From assembly GCF_004769525.1 (NCBI RefSeq), contig NZ_RQFT01000012.1, forward strand, positions 311,001-375,000: 64,000 nucleotides of DNA, given 5' to 3'. The position numbers and the translations under genes were made by a program. Origin of the DNA: Leptospira bouyouniensis (lineage in GTDB: Bacteria; Spirochaetota; Leptospiria; Leptospirales; Leptospiraceae). The notes beneath the pieces were generated by a model. It searched no databases, was not told where the DNA came from, and saw nothing but the letters and a program-made list of their open reading frames with translations. Shown piece by piece: positions 17,214-26,135 of the stretch; position 1 is the first letter of the stretch; every line of letters begins with the position of its first letter.

Positions 17214-18077
17214 CTAAACCAACCAACGAAATAAATCGATCCTATGCTTTAATTCTTGGTGGAGTGGCAAAGCCGAAATGATGGTTGTATCAACTTGTTT
17301 CATGGAAACGGGGATATGTTTTTCTTGGAAGGAAAATGTTAATTTGGATACTGTCTTCGCAGATTCGGACCAGCTTTTTTCAACATCCAAATTTGCCGTT
17401 AAAGGAAAACTTTCCAATAATACTTTCCAAAAATCTTGATTGTCGATAAGAACTTCCGAAATCCCACTGATACCCATTTTTAAATCGCGATATAGATGTT
17501 CTTTGTTAAAGTCTTTGATTCCAATCGATAAAAATGGTTTTTCGCCTTTTATTTTTTGCAAATGTGGAACAAGTATTTTGGCATCTATTTGATCCCAATC
17601 CAAAATTAAAAAATGGCAAGGACCAACTAACAATCTTTTGATCAAAAATTCAGAATTTCCTTCCGTATAAACCAAAAAACCCATTGTTTTCAAAAACATC
17701 GAAATGTTATGATCAAGGATTGGATTTTTTGTGCAAACTACCCAGGTTAATTTTTTATCTGGTAATGGAATGATAGAAAACGTATGGATATTAGAAAATG
17801 ATTTTTCCCAAAGAGTTGATACACCTGCCGCTTTAAATTTTTCTTTTTCTTCATTTGTGAATTTACCACATAAGATTGGTTCGATGCTCCAATCCAAAAG
17901 TTCTTTCGCTAGTTCTGGACTTGGTTTTGAAAAAAGACGAACGCAGTCTGGAAAATCTTTCCAATTTTTACTTGTACATTCTTTCACTACGAGACCATTT
18001 ACTTGTAACCATGAAATGATGAGGTTTTTTTCAAGTTCAGGAAGTTGTGTCAAAACGGCACCGAATAGTGAGTCCAT
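17214..18077 (-). CDS. Protein with a degenerate response-regulator receiver-like domain
   Basis: 287 residues, soluble. From about residue 105 the pattern resembles a receiver domain: strand LTWVVCTKN, helix DHNISMFLKTMGF, strand CHFLILDWDQID (a possible phosphoacceptor Asp), strand PFLSIGI, and strand ISEVLIDN. The acidic pair after the first strand and the Lys after the fifth are missing, so it is a pseudo-receiver if the assignment holds. The N-terminal 100 residues may be a second diverged copy (CVRLFSKPS, IEPILCGKF). Function unknown; convergent with the gene at 16416 and divergent from the PhaR-like gene. Confidence 0.55.
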   Translation of the reverse strand: MDSLFGAVLTQLPELEKNLIISWLQVNGLVVKECTSKNWKDFPDCVRLFSKPSPELAKELLDWSIEPILCGKFTNEEKEKFKAAGVSTLWEKSFSNIHTFSIIPLPDKKLTWVVCTKNPILDHNISMFLKTMGFLVYTEGNSEFLIKRLLVGPCHFLILDWDQIDAKILVPHLQKIKGEKPFLSIGIKDFNKEHLYRDLKMGISGISEVLIDNQDFWKVLLESFPLTANLDVEKSWSESAKTVSKLTFSFQEKHIPVSMKQVDTTIISALPLHQELKHRIDLFRWLV

Positions 18078-18134
18078 ACGATTGTATTTTAGTTGACCCC
18101 CTAGGCTTGAAAGTCATTTTAAAAAGCATCTCCA

Positions 18135-18683
18135 ATGAAGCTACTCAAGCGATACGCAAACCGCAGGCTCTATGATCCAGAAACAAGTTCCACAATCACA
18201 TTAGAGGATGTGGCAAAGATGATCATTGGCGGTGAAGAGATTAAAGTCCAAGACAACCTTTCCGGAGAAGACATCACACCCAAGATTTTAGGCCAAACTT
18301 TTTTAAAAGTCAGCCTTGGCCAGAGAAACGAAGATTTTTCAAATTTTATGTTAACGTCGCTTATCCGAGAAACAGGCCGAGATGTATCTGGTCTTTTTGA
18401 ACGATTGGTGCTCGGGGGGATAGGAGCCAATTACCTGACACGGGAACGATTGGAAAAAATTGTCAATTCTATGGTGGAACTTGGGGAATTGAAGGAGGTT
18501 GATTTTAGCCTCTACCGAGAGGATTTACTCCGCAAAATGGCCTCCCGCGCGAGTGAAAAAAAGGAGCAAATCCAAAAGGATTTGGAAAAATTCAGCCAAT
18601 CCATTTTGGAAGAAGACAAGGCTACACTTGGTGACCTCTCCGAAAAATTAAAAGAAGTCGCAGAAAAATTAAAAGAAAATTAA
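18135..18683 (+). CDS. PhaR-like polyhydroxyalkanoate regulator
   Basis: 182 residues. The first 60 match the PHA/PHB accumulation regulator DNA-binding domain: [21 protein letters not shown] followed by [26 protein letters not shown] in shortened citation here (residues 3-48). The C-terminal third is a charged coiled coil ([23 protein letters not shown] region). PhaR proteins bind DNA and PHA granules to control phasin genes, but no phaC, phaA/B or phasin gene lies in this window, so the target may differ. ATG at 18135 is 57 bases from the divergent pseudo-receiver gene. Confidence 0.8.
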   Translation: MKLLKRYANRRLYDPETSSTITLEDVAKMIIGGEEIKVQDNLSGEDITPKILGQTFLKVSLGQRNEDFSNFMLTSLIRETGRDVSGLFERLVLGGIGANYLTRERLEKIVNSMVELGELKEVDFSLYREDLLRKMASRASEKKEQIQKDLEKFSQSILEEDKATLGDLSEKLKEVAEKLKEN

Positions 18684-18724
18684 CCAAAATCGGTTAGAAT
18701 GTCCTCCAATTTCGGGGGAAATGA

Positions 18725-19609
18725 ATGAAATTCCAATCTGTTCTTTTACTTTTTGTTTTGCTAAATGCCAGTCTCTTTTCAGAACAAGAGGATATCTTTT
18801 TTGAAACACAAAGGAAACGTCTAAATTCTTCAGATCTATTTGAAATCCGAGATGCCATAGATCGGCTAACGTTTATTAAATCAAACAAGGGTTTACGAGA
18901 TATTCTTTCTGCCTTGGAAGGAAATCCCAATTTTCCGACGAGTGAAAACAATGCTCCTGCTGTAAAATTTTATGCAGCAAAAGCTTTAAGTAAAAAGGGA
19001 GATTCCATTGCAATTCCAGTCCTGATTAAAGTGTTTCAAAAAGAATCTGGCTCCATTGTAGAATATAATCCTCCAAAACAGAGAAAAATCACCGATGGAG
19101 TTGCCGACCGGTATTCCAATTCCAGTCCATATTTTTATGAAGACGGAGAAATCTCAATGGTTTTGGCATGTGGAGAAATATTACGGGCATTAGGTTCTTT
19201 GCCTCACACGGAAACTTCCGGATCCACGCTCAAACAAGCTTTGTCCCATCCAAATTTTTATATCCGAAGTTCAGCCGCAGATGCGATGTATGAATCAAAT
19301 CGAAAAGAATATCTGACTAATCTTGCGGAAACACTTGGAAAAGAACTAATTCCTTATACAAAAATTTCTATTTTGGCGGCAATTGTAGGGATTGAACGAT
19401 TACCGAACCAGAACTTTAAGTCGGTCACGGAAATGCTCTCCGATAAAGACCCTGAAGTGAGAAAAAAAGCATCGGTTGGGCTAAGAAGAATTGATCTAAG
19501 AATCGCTGCACCTTACTTGGAAAAGGCGATCGAGATTGAAAATCACCCAGTTGTCCTTACACAAATGAAAGAAGACTATAATTTCTTAATTTCATTTCGT
19601 AACCCTTAA
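18725..19609 (+). CDS. Exported HEAT-repeat protein
   Basis: 294 residues. A signal peptide (FQSVLLLFVLLNASLFSEQ) leads into helical repeats of HEAT/PBS-lyase type at about residues 70-130, 145-190 and 225-285, for example IRSSAADAMYE and DPEVRKKASVGLRRID. Such repeats usually serve protein binding. GGGGGA sits 8 bases before the ATG. No catalytic motif is seen. It lies between the PhaR-like gene and cysK, all on the same strand, but the spacings (41 and 65 bases) do not prove an operon. Confidence 0.75.
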   Translation: MKFQSVLLLFVLLNASLFSEQEDIFFETQRKRLNSSDLFEIRDAIDRLTFIKSNKGLRDILSALEGNPNFPTSENNAPAVKFYAAKALSKKGDSIAIPVLIKVFQKESGSIVEYNPPKQRKITDGVADRYSNSSPYFYEDGEISMVLACGEILRALGSLPHTETSGSTLKQALSHPNFYIRSSAADAMYESNRKEYLTNLAETLGKELIPYTKISILAAIVGIERLPNQNFKSVTEMLSDKDPEVRKKASVGLRRIDLRIAAPYLEKAIEIENHPVVLTQMKEDYNFLISFRNP

Positions 19610-19674
19610 ACCCAATGATTTCATTGTGGACAAATCTAGATTTTCTATAAATATGTGACTGAAACGGAGAAATT

Positions 19675-20589
19675 ATGAAATTTAATAGTATTCTAGAAGC
19701 CATTGGTAATACACCACATGTTCGATTGACTCGTTTGTTTGGAACCGATCACGAAGTTTATATGAAGTTAGAGAGACAAAATCCAGGTGGGTCCATAAAG
19801 GATCGGATTGCTCTTGCTATGATCGAAGACGCAGAAAAATCAGGAAAATTAAAAAAAGATTCTATCATTGTTGAGCCAACATCTGGGAATACAGGGATTG
19901 GCCTTGCGATGGTTGCAGCTGTCAAAGGTTATGCGATCACTCTTGTAATGCCGGAACATATGTCTGTTGAAAGACGTCGTATCATGGCAGCATATGGTGC
20001 AAAATTTGAACTCACTCCAAGAGAAAAAGGAATGCCCGGTGCCATTGCCAAAGCGCAAGAAATGGTAGCCGCCAATCCGAATGCTTGGATGCCACAACAG
20101 TTTGAAAACGAGGCAAACATCCAGGTTCATAGAGAAAAAACAGCCGAAGAAATTGCAAAAGATTTCCCTGACGGTTTGGATTACATTATCACTGGTGTTG
20201 GAACAGGTGGGCATATCTCTGGTTGTGCAGAAAATTTAAAAAAACGTTTTCCTAAACTCAAAGTGTTTGCAGTAGAACCTGAAGGTTCTCCAGTCCTCAG
20301 TGGTGGAAAACCAGGACCACACCCTTTACAAGGGATAGGCGCTGGATTCATTCCTAAAAACTGTAAAACAGAATTATTAGATGGAATTATCACGGTTGGA
20401 AAAGAAGAATCCTTCACGATGGCAGTTCTTGCTGCAAAAAAAGAAGGAATATTCATCGGAACTTCGTCAGGAGCAAGCCTTGCTGCTGTTTCTAAAAAAC
20501 TAAAAGAGATCCCAGCTGGTTCAAAAGTCCTCACATTCTGTTATGATACTGGAGAACGATACTTATCAGTTGAAGGACTTTTCGTTTAA
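19675..20589 (+). CDS. cysK: Cysteine synthase (O-acetylserine sulfhydrylase)
   Basis: PLP enzyme that makes cysteine from O-acetylserine and sulfide, the last step of the sulfate pathway encoded at 35.5-49.2 kb. 304 residues, normal for CysK/CysM. PLP Lys is in [11 protein letters not shown] (near residue 43), the substrate loop is [11 protein letters not shown], the PLP phosphate loop is [10 protein letters not shown], and [14 protein letters not shown] precedes the C-terminal [14 protein letters not shown] has GGAGAAATT upstream. It ends 24 bases before topA and may be co-transcribed with it. Confidence 0.93.
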   Translation: MKFNSILEAIGNTPHVRLTRLFGTDHEVYMKLERQNPGGSIKDRIALAMIEDAEKSGKLKKDSIIVEPTSGNTGIGLAMVAAVKGYAITLVMPEHMSVERRRIMAAYGAKFELTPREKGMPGAIAKAQEMVAANPNAWMPQQFENEANIQVHREKTAEEIAKDFPDGLDYIITGVGTGGHISGCAENLKKRFPKLKVFAVEPEGSPVLSGGKPGPHPLQGIGAGFIPKNCKTELLDGIITVGKEESFTMAVLAAKKEGIFIGTSSGASLAAVSKKLKEIPAGSKVLTFCYDTGERYLSVEGLFV

Positions 20590-20612
20590 CTAAAGTTTGA
20601 TGGGATTATAAT

Positions 20613-22538
20613 ATCACCAATCTATTAATTGTCGAATCACCTACCAAAGCGGCAACCATCACTTCTTACTTAGGTAAGGATTGGATGGTTGTGGCGACAA
20701 AAGGTCATATCAAAGACCTGCCCCCCAAAACCTATGGGGTGGATATCTCAAACCAATTTGAACCTGAATATGAGTGGTTAAAAGGTAAAAAAAGCCATTT
20801 CGCAACCATTATCGCTAAAGCTAAAAAATCATCCTGTATTTACATAGCGAGTGATCCAGATCGCGAAGGTGAAATTATCGCAAAACATTGTTTTGATGAA
20901 CTTTCCAAGTTAAAAAAACCTATATATCGACTGCGACTAAAAGAAATTACAAAAGAGGAAGTAAATTTACAAATTCAAAAGAAGTTAGGATTAAGTTATG
21001 AAGCAATTGAATCACAAATAGCAAGAAGAGTGATTGATCGAATTTTTGGCTTCGAAGTATCTCCCGATTTATGGCGACAATTAAAAATTCCATCACTTTC
21101 AGCTGGAAGAGTCCAATCGACTGTTTTACATTGGATCTGCGAAAGAGAAAAAGAAATTCAAAACTTCTCGAAAGAAACCTACTTCCAGTTGAAATTACAA
21201 GGTATTTTGAACCAAAACCCAATTGAATTAAAATACCTTTCAAAAGATAAACTTAAAAGCAATGACATTCAAGCCATTTTATCCGATATCAAAATTTTAC
21301 CGGAACCATCCCGATTCAAGGAATTAACATTAACAAAAATTAAGACAAAAAAAATCAAACGTAACCCTCCAAAGCCATTTTCTACTGCCAGTTTGCTTGA
21401 ATCCAGTTTTCGAAAGTTTCAATTTGATTCGAAAAAAACGATGCGGATTGCCCAAAGTCTTTTTGAAGGAAAAAAATTACATTCAGGTGAAACTGTCGGA
21501 CTTATTACTTATATGCGTTCTGATAGCACAAGGGTATCTGAGAAAAAACGAAAGTTAGGTGAGAGATATTTAAAAGAACATTATCCGAATCTTTTATCGG
21601 AAGTAAATAAAGGTCAGACAAAACAAAAAAAATTTTCACAAGATGCACATGAAGCGATAACTCCTATTGATCCTAATCTTACACCAAATCAAATACGATC
21701 GTTTTTATCGATCGACGAAGGGAAATTATACCAATTAATTTGGGAGCGATTTTTAACTTCACTGATGAAACCGGAAGTAGGTGAGGAAGTCATTTATGAA
21801 TTTCCAGTTGGGAAACATATGTTTGAGTATTCCTTTGAAAAAATTTATGATCCGGGATTCAAAAACTTTCCACTTCCAAAGGAAAATCTTGAAAAAACAA
21901 ATATAACTGCGAAACTGGGAGATCGTTTTTTTTACCAATCGTATTCCGCGGATGAAAAAGAAACGGAACCTCCACTCCGTTATACGCAAGGCAAATTGGT
22001 TCAAAAAATGGAAGACACAGGGGTGGGTCGTCCATCTACATATGCGACCATTCTTGACACTCTAAAATTAAGAAAATACATCGTTGAATACCAAAAAAAC
22101 ATTGGTCCATCAGCGCTTGGTTTAAAAGTTGATGCTTATTTGTTTTTGAATTTTCAAAACTTGATAGGAGAGTCATTTACAAAAGATTTAGAATCTCAGC
22201 TCGACCAAATCACTGATAACAAAGAATCTAGGGTGAAATTAGTATCATCTTTTTATGATTTATTGAAAAAGATATTAAAGTCCCCCAGAAAAAAACTAGA
22301 ATCTCCATCATTAGCGATTACAAACCAAAAAGAAACTTCGAAGTTAAAGAATCCGATTTTCGAAAAAGAATCTCTCCGTCGAGGTTCGCAAAAGAAAGAG
22401 AGTCCAAGATTTGTTGAGAGTAAAACTTGCCCAAAGTGTTTAGAAGGATTTGTGAAAACCAAACTTGGCAAAAATGGAAAAACCATTTATTTTTGTTCGC
22501 GTTACCCTCACTGTGACTACATCACCTATGACAAATAA
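20613..22538 (+). CDS. topA: DNA topoisomerase I, apparently with a non-AUG start
   Basis: Type IA topoisomerase that relaxes negative supercoils, about 641 residues. The TOPRIM domain opens with LLIVESPTKAATIT (Glu of VESP is catalytic) and continues with YIASDPDREGEIIA. The active-site Tyr is in GLITYMRSDSTRVS near residue 295. One C-terminal Cys4 zinc-finger-like element remains (CPKC ... CSRYPHC). The first in-frame ATG is at 20685, which would delete VESP. An in-frame TGA at 20598 leaves no ATG, GTG or TTG before it; ATC at 20613 (or ATT at 20628) is the likeliest start. Overlaps hemH by 11 bases. Confidence 0.88.
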   Translation: MTNLLIVESPTKAATITSYLGKDWMVVATKGHIKDLPPKTYGVDISNQFEPEYEWLKGKKSHFATIIAKAKKSSCIYIASDPDREGEIIAKHCFDELSKLKKPIYRLRLKEITKEEVNLQIQKKLGLSYEAIESQIARRVIDRIFGFEVSPDLWRQLKIPSLSAGRVQSTVLHWICEREKEIQNFSKETYFQLKLQGILNQNPIELKYLSKDKLKSNDIQAILSDIKILPEPSRFKELTLTKIKTKKIKRNPPKPFSTASLLESSFRKFQFDSKKTMRIAQSLFEGKKLHSGETVGLITYMRSDSTRVSEKKRKLGERYLKEHYPNLLSEVNKGQTKQKKFSQDAHEAITPIDPNLTPNQIRSFLSIDEGKLYQLIWERFLTSLMKPEVGEEVIYEFPVGKHMFEYSFEKIYDPGFKNFPLPKENLEKTNITAKLGDRFFYQSYSADEKETEPPLRYTQGKLVQKMEDTGVGRPSTYATILDTLKLRKYIVEYQKNIGPSALGLKVDAYLFLNFQNLIGESFTKDLESQLDQITDNKESRVKLVSSFYDLLKKILKSPRKKLESPSLAITNQKETSKLKNPIFEKESLRRGSQKKESPRFVESKTCPKCLEGFVKTKLGKNGKTIYFCSRYPHCDYITYDK

Positions 22539-23616
22539 ACCAGAAAAAACGTTGGTCCTTGTGAATTTGGGAGGTCCTAGAACTCCTGCTGAAATTGAAG
22601 TATTTTTAAAAGATTTATTCTCAGATCCTTTCGTCTTTGATTTGCCATTGCCAGAATTTTTACGTATTCGTTTGGCACGATTTATTGCGAAAAAAAGAGC
22701 ACCGAAAGTACAAACTGCTTATGCATCAATGGGTTTTGGCGGTGGGTCTCCACTAGTAGAAGAAACAGAAAAACAAGCTTTAGCATTAGAAAAAATTTTA
22801 AACAACGATTCAAGAGTGCAATGGAAAGTATTGGTGGCAATGGCTTGTGCCTACCCAAACATTAGGGATCCCAAGTTTACTAAACCAGGACCAGATACCA
22901 TTTATCTTCCGTTATACCCTCAGTTTTCAAGGTCAACTGTGTTATCAACTTTATCTATTTTAGAATCAAAATTTTCTGAATGCCCAGTTGGCAGTGGTGG
23001 TTACGTTCCTCATTTTGGTCTAGAACCAAAATTCCATCAAATTAGTGCTCAATTTATTTCTGATTTTTTTACTAACCAACTTTTTCCCGAACAATATTTA
23101 CATTATCCAGATGATAAACCCAATTGTGATTGGAAAGATATTGATCTTGTTTTTTCAGCACATGGTATACCGATGCGACTTGTTAAAAAAGGAGATCGAT
23201 ATATGGAAGAGGTGGAACTTTCTGTGAAAGGTATAACTGATGAACTTAGAAAATATGGTTATAGAGGGAATATTCATATATCTTACCAAAGTAAGGTGGG
23301 GCCTGCGAAGTGGACAGAACCAAGTACAATCCAAAAAATAACCGAGCTAGCAATACAAGGAAAACATATTGCTGTTTATCCAATTAGTTTTGTCAGTGAT
23401 CACCTTGAGACATTGGAAGAAATAGGCGAACAATTTAAGGAGTTAACATGGGAAAAAGGAGGAAAATCATTTGTTCGAATTCCTACTTTAAGCGTTTACC
23501 CAGAATTTATACAATTCCTTGCGGATAAAGTAAAACAAACCGATTCGGGGATCAAACACTGTGTTTGTAAAGAGAAAGGTGGTGAATCACTCCGACATTG
23601 TCGATTCAAAGATTGA
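22528..23616 (+). CDS. hemH: Ferrochelatase
   Basis: Inserts Fe2+ into protoporphyrin, the last step of protohaem synthesis. 362 residues. N-terminal VLVNLGGPRTPAEIEVFL is the family opening; VFSAHGIPMR carries the active-site His (near residue 210); SYQSKVGPAKWTEP and ISFVSDHLETLEEI follow, with the Glu residues of the active site. The C-terminus holds three Cys (HCVCKEKGGESLRHCRF), which could help bind a [2Fe-2S] cluster as in some bacterial ferrochelatases. ATG at 22528 lies inside the topA stop region. Convergent with hemG, overlapping it by 30 bases. Confidence 0.94.
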   Translation: MTNKPEKTLVLVNLGGPRTPAEIEVFLKDLFSDPFVFDLPLPEFLRIRLARFIAKKRAPKVQTAYASMGFGGGSPLVEETEKQALALEKILNNDSRVQWKVLVAMACAYPNIRDPKFTKPGPDTIYLPLYPQFSRSTVLSTLSILESKFSECPVGSGGYVPHFGLEPKFHQISAQFISDFFTNQLFPEQYLHYPDDKPNCDWKDIDLVFSAHGIPMRLVKKGDRYMEEVELSVKGITDELRKYGYRGNIHISYQSKVGPAKWTEPSTIQKITELAIQGKHIAVYPISFVSDHLETLEEIGEQFKELTWEKGGKSFVRIPTLSVYPEFIQFLADKVKQTDSGIKHCVCKEKGGESLRHCRFKD

Positions 23617-24798
23617 TCGAAGTCCTATCCCTTTTCGGTAATTGCCATAAAATTTGATATCTTTTCCTTTTGATTTCCAATCAGTTTCAAGTCGATTTAA
23701 TGTTTCGTTGAATAGGTATAATTTTTTGTCATACGCTGGGAATACCCCTTCCCAAGTGGTCTGGTAAAATGCTTTTGACTCTTCCTGTTTCCCTGTGATG
23801 GTGGCTCTATCTTTTTCAACTATAGACTTTAATAGGTCTCTGTTTTCTCCACCATCTAACTTTGGATAGATCCAAGTTTCGGAGTGTAAATTGGTAGCCA
23901 CTCTTCCTTCAAAAATATCCGAATTACACAAAACACCAAGTGCTTGGATTCCTTCGTTTTTTCCAAATAAAACACCAAAACAAGGTTTTTTTGTGAGTTT
24001 AGTTTCACCAAACCGAGTGATGGTGGAGATTGTTAGTAAATTGGGAACTTCATTTTTTCTAAGTAAAGGCTCAAGTAATGGTAATAATTTCTTTAATGAA
24101 GTACAAATGCGAACAGTTCCATTTAAATTCTGAATTTCATCGATATTAGAAAGAGAAACTCCTGTTTTAATTTGGATTCTCGGTGAAAGATAATCTGCTA
24201 AATGGCAAACCAAATCACCCATTCCATTAGGAAATGAAACAGTTCCATAAGTTTTCTTTTTGTTTTTTTTGATTTCTTGGAAAATGGTGCTTTTACCATT
24301 CCCATTCCATTGAGAAAAGATAGTCTCTGCTTGCAATTCTGATAATCTTGTTCCATAAATACCACCTAATGCGGGCTCAATTATGTTTTTAGTCACAGAA
24401 GAACCGAACATCCCAGAACTCCAAGATTCAAAATTTAAGCTGGAATCAAATTTTAGTTTTTTGAGAAAGATTGAATATAGAAGTTTTGTTCCTGAAAATA
24501 TGGAGATAGGGAATTGTGATAGTCGTTGGTTTATCCAAAAATACCTACGTTTTGATGCTTTTTTAGGGAATACTGGGGAGAGGCCAATATCATTTAACAT
24601 CGATTTGATATCATCGGTTAAGAGGATTCCATTTGCTGCAAGTTCAACGAGTCCTTCCTTTTCTCTTCTGGTCCCAATCAGACCACCAAGGTTACTTTTT
24701 TCTTCAAAAAGTGTTACAAAATTTCCTTTTTTAACATGGTGGTATGCAACGAATAAACCTGTGATCCCTCCACCATAAATAAAAATTTCTTCATTCAT
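23587..24798 (-). CDS. hemG: Protoporphyrinogen oxidase (FAD, HemY/PPOX type)
   Basis: 403 residues. Oxidises protoporphyrinogen IX to protoporphyrin IX, or coproporphyrinogen in related enzymes, with FAD. The dinucleotide motif IYGGGITGLFVAYH at the N-terminus, followed by FEEKSNLGGLIGT, is the FAD ADP-binding fold. GGIYGTRLSELQAE near residue 150 is a conserved PPOX segment. The C-terminal GNYRKGIGLRSIFES corresponds to the second FAD-binding motif. Last gene of the hem operon, coupled to hemN by an ATGA overlap. In Leptospira the PPOX-type gene in this place is called hemG; it is not the flavodoxin-type HemG of enterobacteria. Confidence 0.88.
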   Translation of the reverse strand: MNEEIFIYGGGITGLFVAYHHVKKGNFVTLFEEKSNLGGLIGTRREKEGLVELAANGILLTDDIKSMLNDIGLSPVFPKKASKRRYFWINQRLSQFPISIFSGTKLLYSIFLKKLKFDSSLNFESWSSGMFGSSVTKNIIEPALGGIYGTRLSELQAETIFSQWNGNGKSTIFQEIKKNKKKTYGTVSFPNGMGDLVCHLADYLSPRIQIKTGVSLSNIDEIQNLNGTVRICTSLKKLLPLLEPLLRKNEVPNLLTISTITRFGETKLTKKPCFGVLFGKNEGIQALGVLCNSDIFEGRVATNLHSETWIYPKLDGGENRDLLKSIVEKDRATITGKQEESKAFYQTTWEGVFPAYDKKLYLFNETLNRLETDWKSKGKDIKFYGNYRKGIGLRSIFESTMSE

Positions 24799-26135
24799 AT
24801 TGCTTTTGAGAATACTGGTTTCGATGGTTGGTTCACTTGGAGTTTTTCATCAAATGCCATTGCAACAATACGTAAAAAAGGTTTCCCTGCTTCAGTGATC
24901 ACAAGTGTATCATTTTGCCACTCTATCAAATGATCAGATTCCATTTCAGCTAGGAATGGTTTCACATGATTTTGTAATTCGTGTGGGACATTTACTTTCC
25001 AAGTTGTCATTAGAGCCAATATCAATTGTTTTCTCAATTGGTCTGAGTTTGTTAGTTTATGCCCACGTAGAATTGGTAATGAGCTATCAAAAAGAGATTT
25101 TCGATATTTCATTTCGAGTTTAATATTTTGAAAAAATAGATTTGGAGTTTCCGAAATGGCAGAAGATCCAAGTCCTAACATAACGTCTGTTTTGGAATCA
25201 CTATATCCCATAAAGTTTCTATGTAATTGTTTTGAATGAAAAGCTTTCCACAATTTATCATGAGGGAGTGCAAAATGGTCCATACCAATTTCACGATAAC
25301 CTTCTTTTTCAAGAATAGCTCTTCCTGTCTCATATAACTCGCGTTTGAGTGTAGGCTCAGGTAAATCATTTTCGGTGAATAATCGTTGGGAAGCCTTTAT
25401 CCAAGGAACGTGAGCATAAGAATAAAACGCAATCCGATCTGGTTTGAGTTTCAATGTATTTTCCATTGTGTATTTCATGGAGTCAAGTGATTGTTTAGGT
25501 AAACCATAAATCAAATCAAAGTTAATCGAATCAAACCCTAGTGCTCTTGCTTCTAATGTTATGTTTTCAGTGAGTTCAAAAGGTTGGATTCTATTGACAA
25601 GCCTTTGGACTTCTGGATCAAAATCTTGAACTCCTAAACTTATACGTTTGAAACCTAATTGCTTTAAAAGTTTGAGCTGGGATACTCGTGTCCTTCTTGG
25701 ATCTACTTCGATTGAATACTGCGAGTCTTTTGCTTGTGACAACTGATTCAAAATGAATTCGATCGTAGATTGAAGGTTGTAATCAGATAAGTATGTAGGA
25801 CTTCCTCCACCTAAATGAAGTTCACTGAGCTCTTTTCCTCTAAGGGAAGGAACTTTTTTTAAGTATAATTCTAATTCTCTCAGAATAGCACTTACATAGG
25901 GTTCTTCTACTGAGTGGTTTTTTGTGATTGAAGTATTACAACCACAAAATGTACAAAGAGTTTCGCAAAACGGAATGTGGAGGTAAATAGCTAATTTTGA
26001 TTCAACTGGAGAAAGGTATGTTTCTAAAGATTGGATACATTCTTCAGTTGTTGGTGAATCAGTCCAATATGGAACAGTAGGGTAACTTGTATACCTTGGT
26101 GCTGGTGTATCATATTTTTCAAGTAAGTGTTTCAT
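24795..26135 (-). CDS. hemN: Oxygen-independent coproporphyrinogen III oxidase
   Basis: Radical-SAM enzyme converting coproporphyrinogen III to protoporphyrinogen IX without oxygen. 446 residues, like true HemN rather than HemW. PAPRYTSYPTVPYW opens the protein; the [4Fe-4S] cysteines are in IPFCETLCTFCGCN (CxxxCxxCxC, the HemN pattern) near residue 55; HLGGGSPTYLS follows and a C-terminal HemN domain begins near residue 350. ATGA overlaps link it to hemE upstream and hemG downstream. No aerobic HemF is seen here. Confidence 0.94.
   Translation of the reverse strand: MKHLLEKYDTPAPRYTSYPTVPYWTDSPTTEECIQSLETYLSPVESKLAIYLHIPFCETLCTFCGCNTSITKNHSVEEPYVSAILRELELYLKKVPSLRGKELSELHLGGGSPTYLSDYNLQSTIEFILNQLSQAKDSQYSIEVDPRRTRVSQLKLLKQLGFKRISLGVQDFDPEVQRLVNRIQPFELTENITLEARALGFDSINFDLIYGLPKQSLDSMKYTMENTLKLKPDRIAFYSYAHVPWIKASQRLFTENDLPEPTLKRELYETGRAILEKEGYREIGMDHFALPHDKLWKAFHSKQLHRNFMGYSDSKTDVMLGLGSSAISETPNLFFQNIKLEMKYRKSLFDSSLPILRGHKLTNSDQLRKQLILALMTTWKVNVPHELQNHVKPFLAEMESDHLIEWQNDTLVITEAGKPFLRIVAMAFDEKLQVNQPSKPVFSKAI

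Noticed and set aside
20685..22538. topA starting at the ATG at 20685
   Set aside because: It would remove the catalytic TOPRIM Glu encoded at 20634-20636 and the conserved VESPTKA motif.
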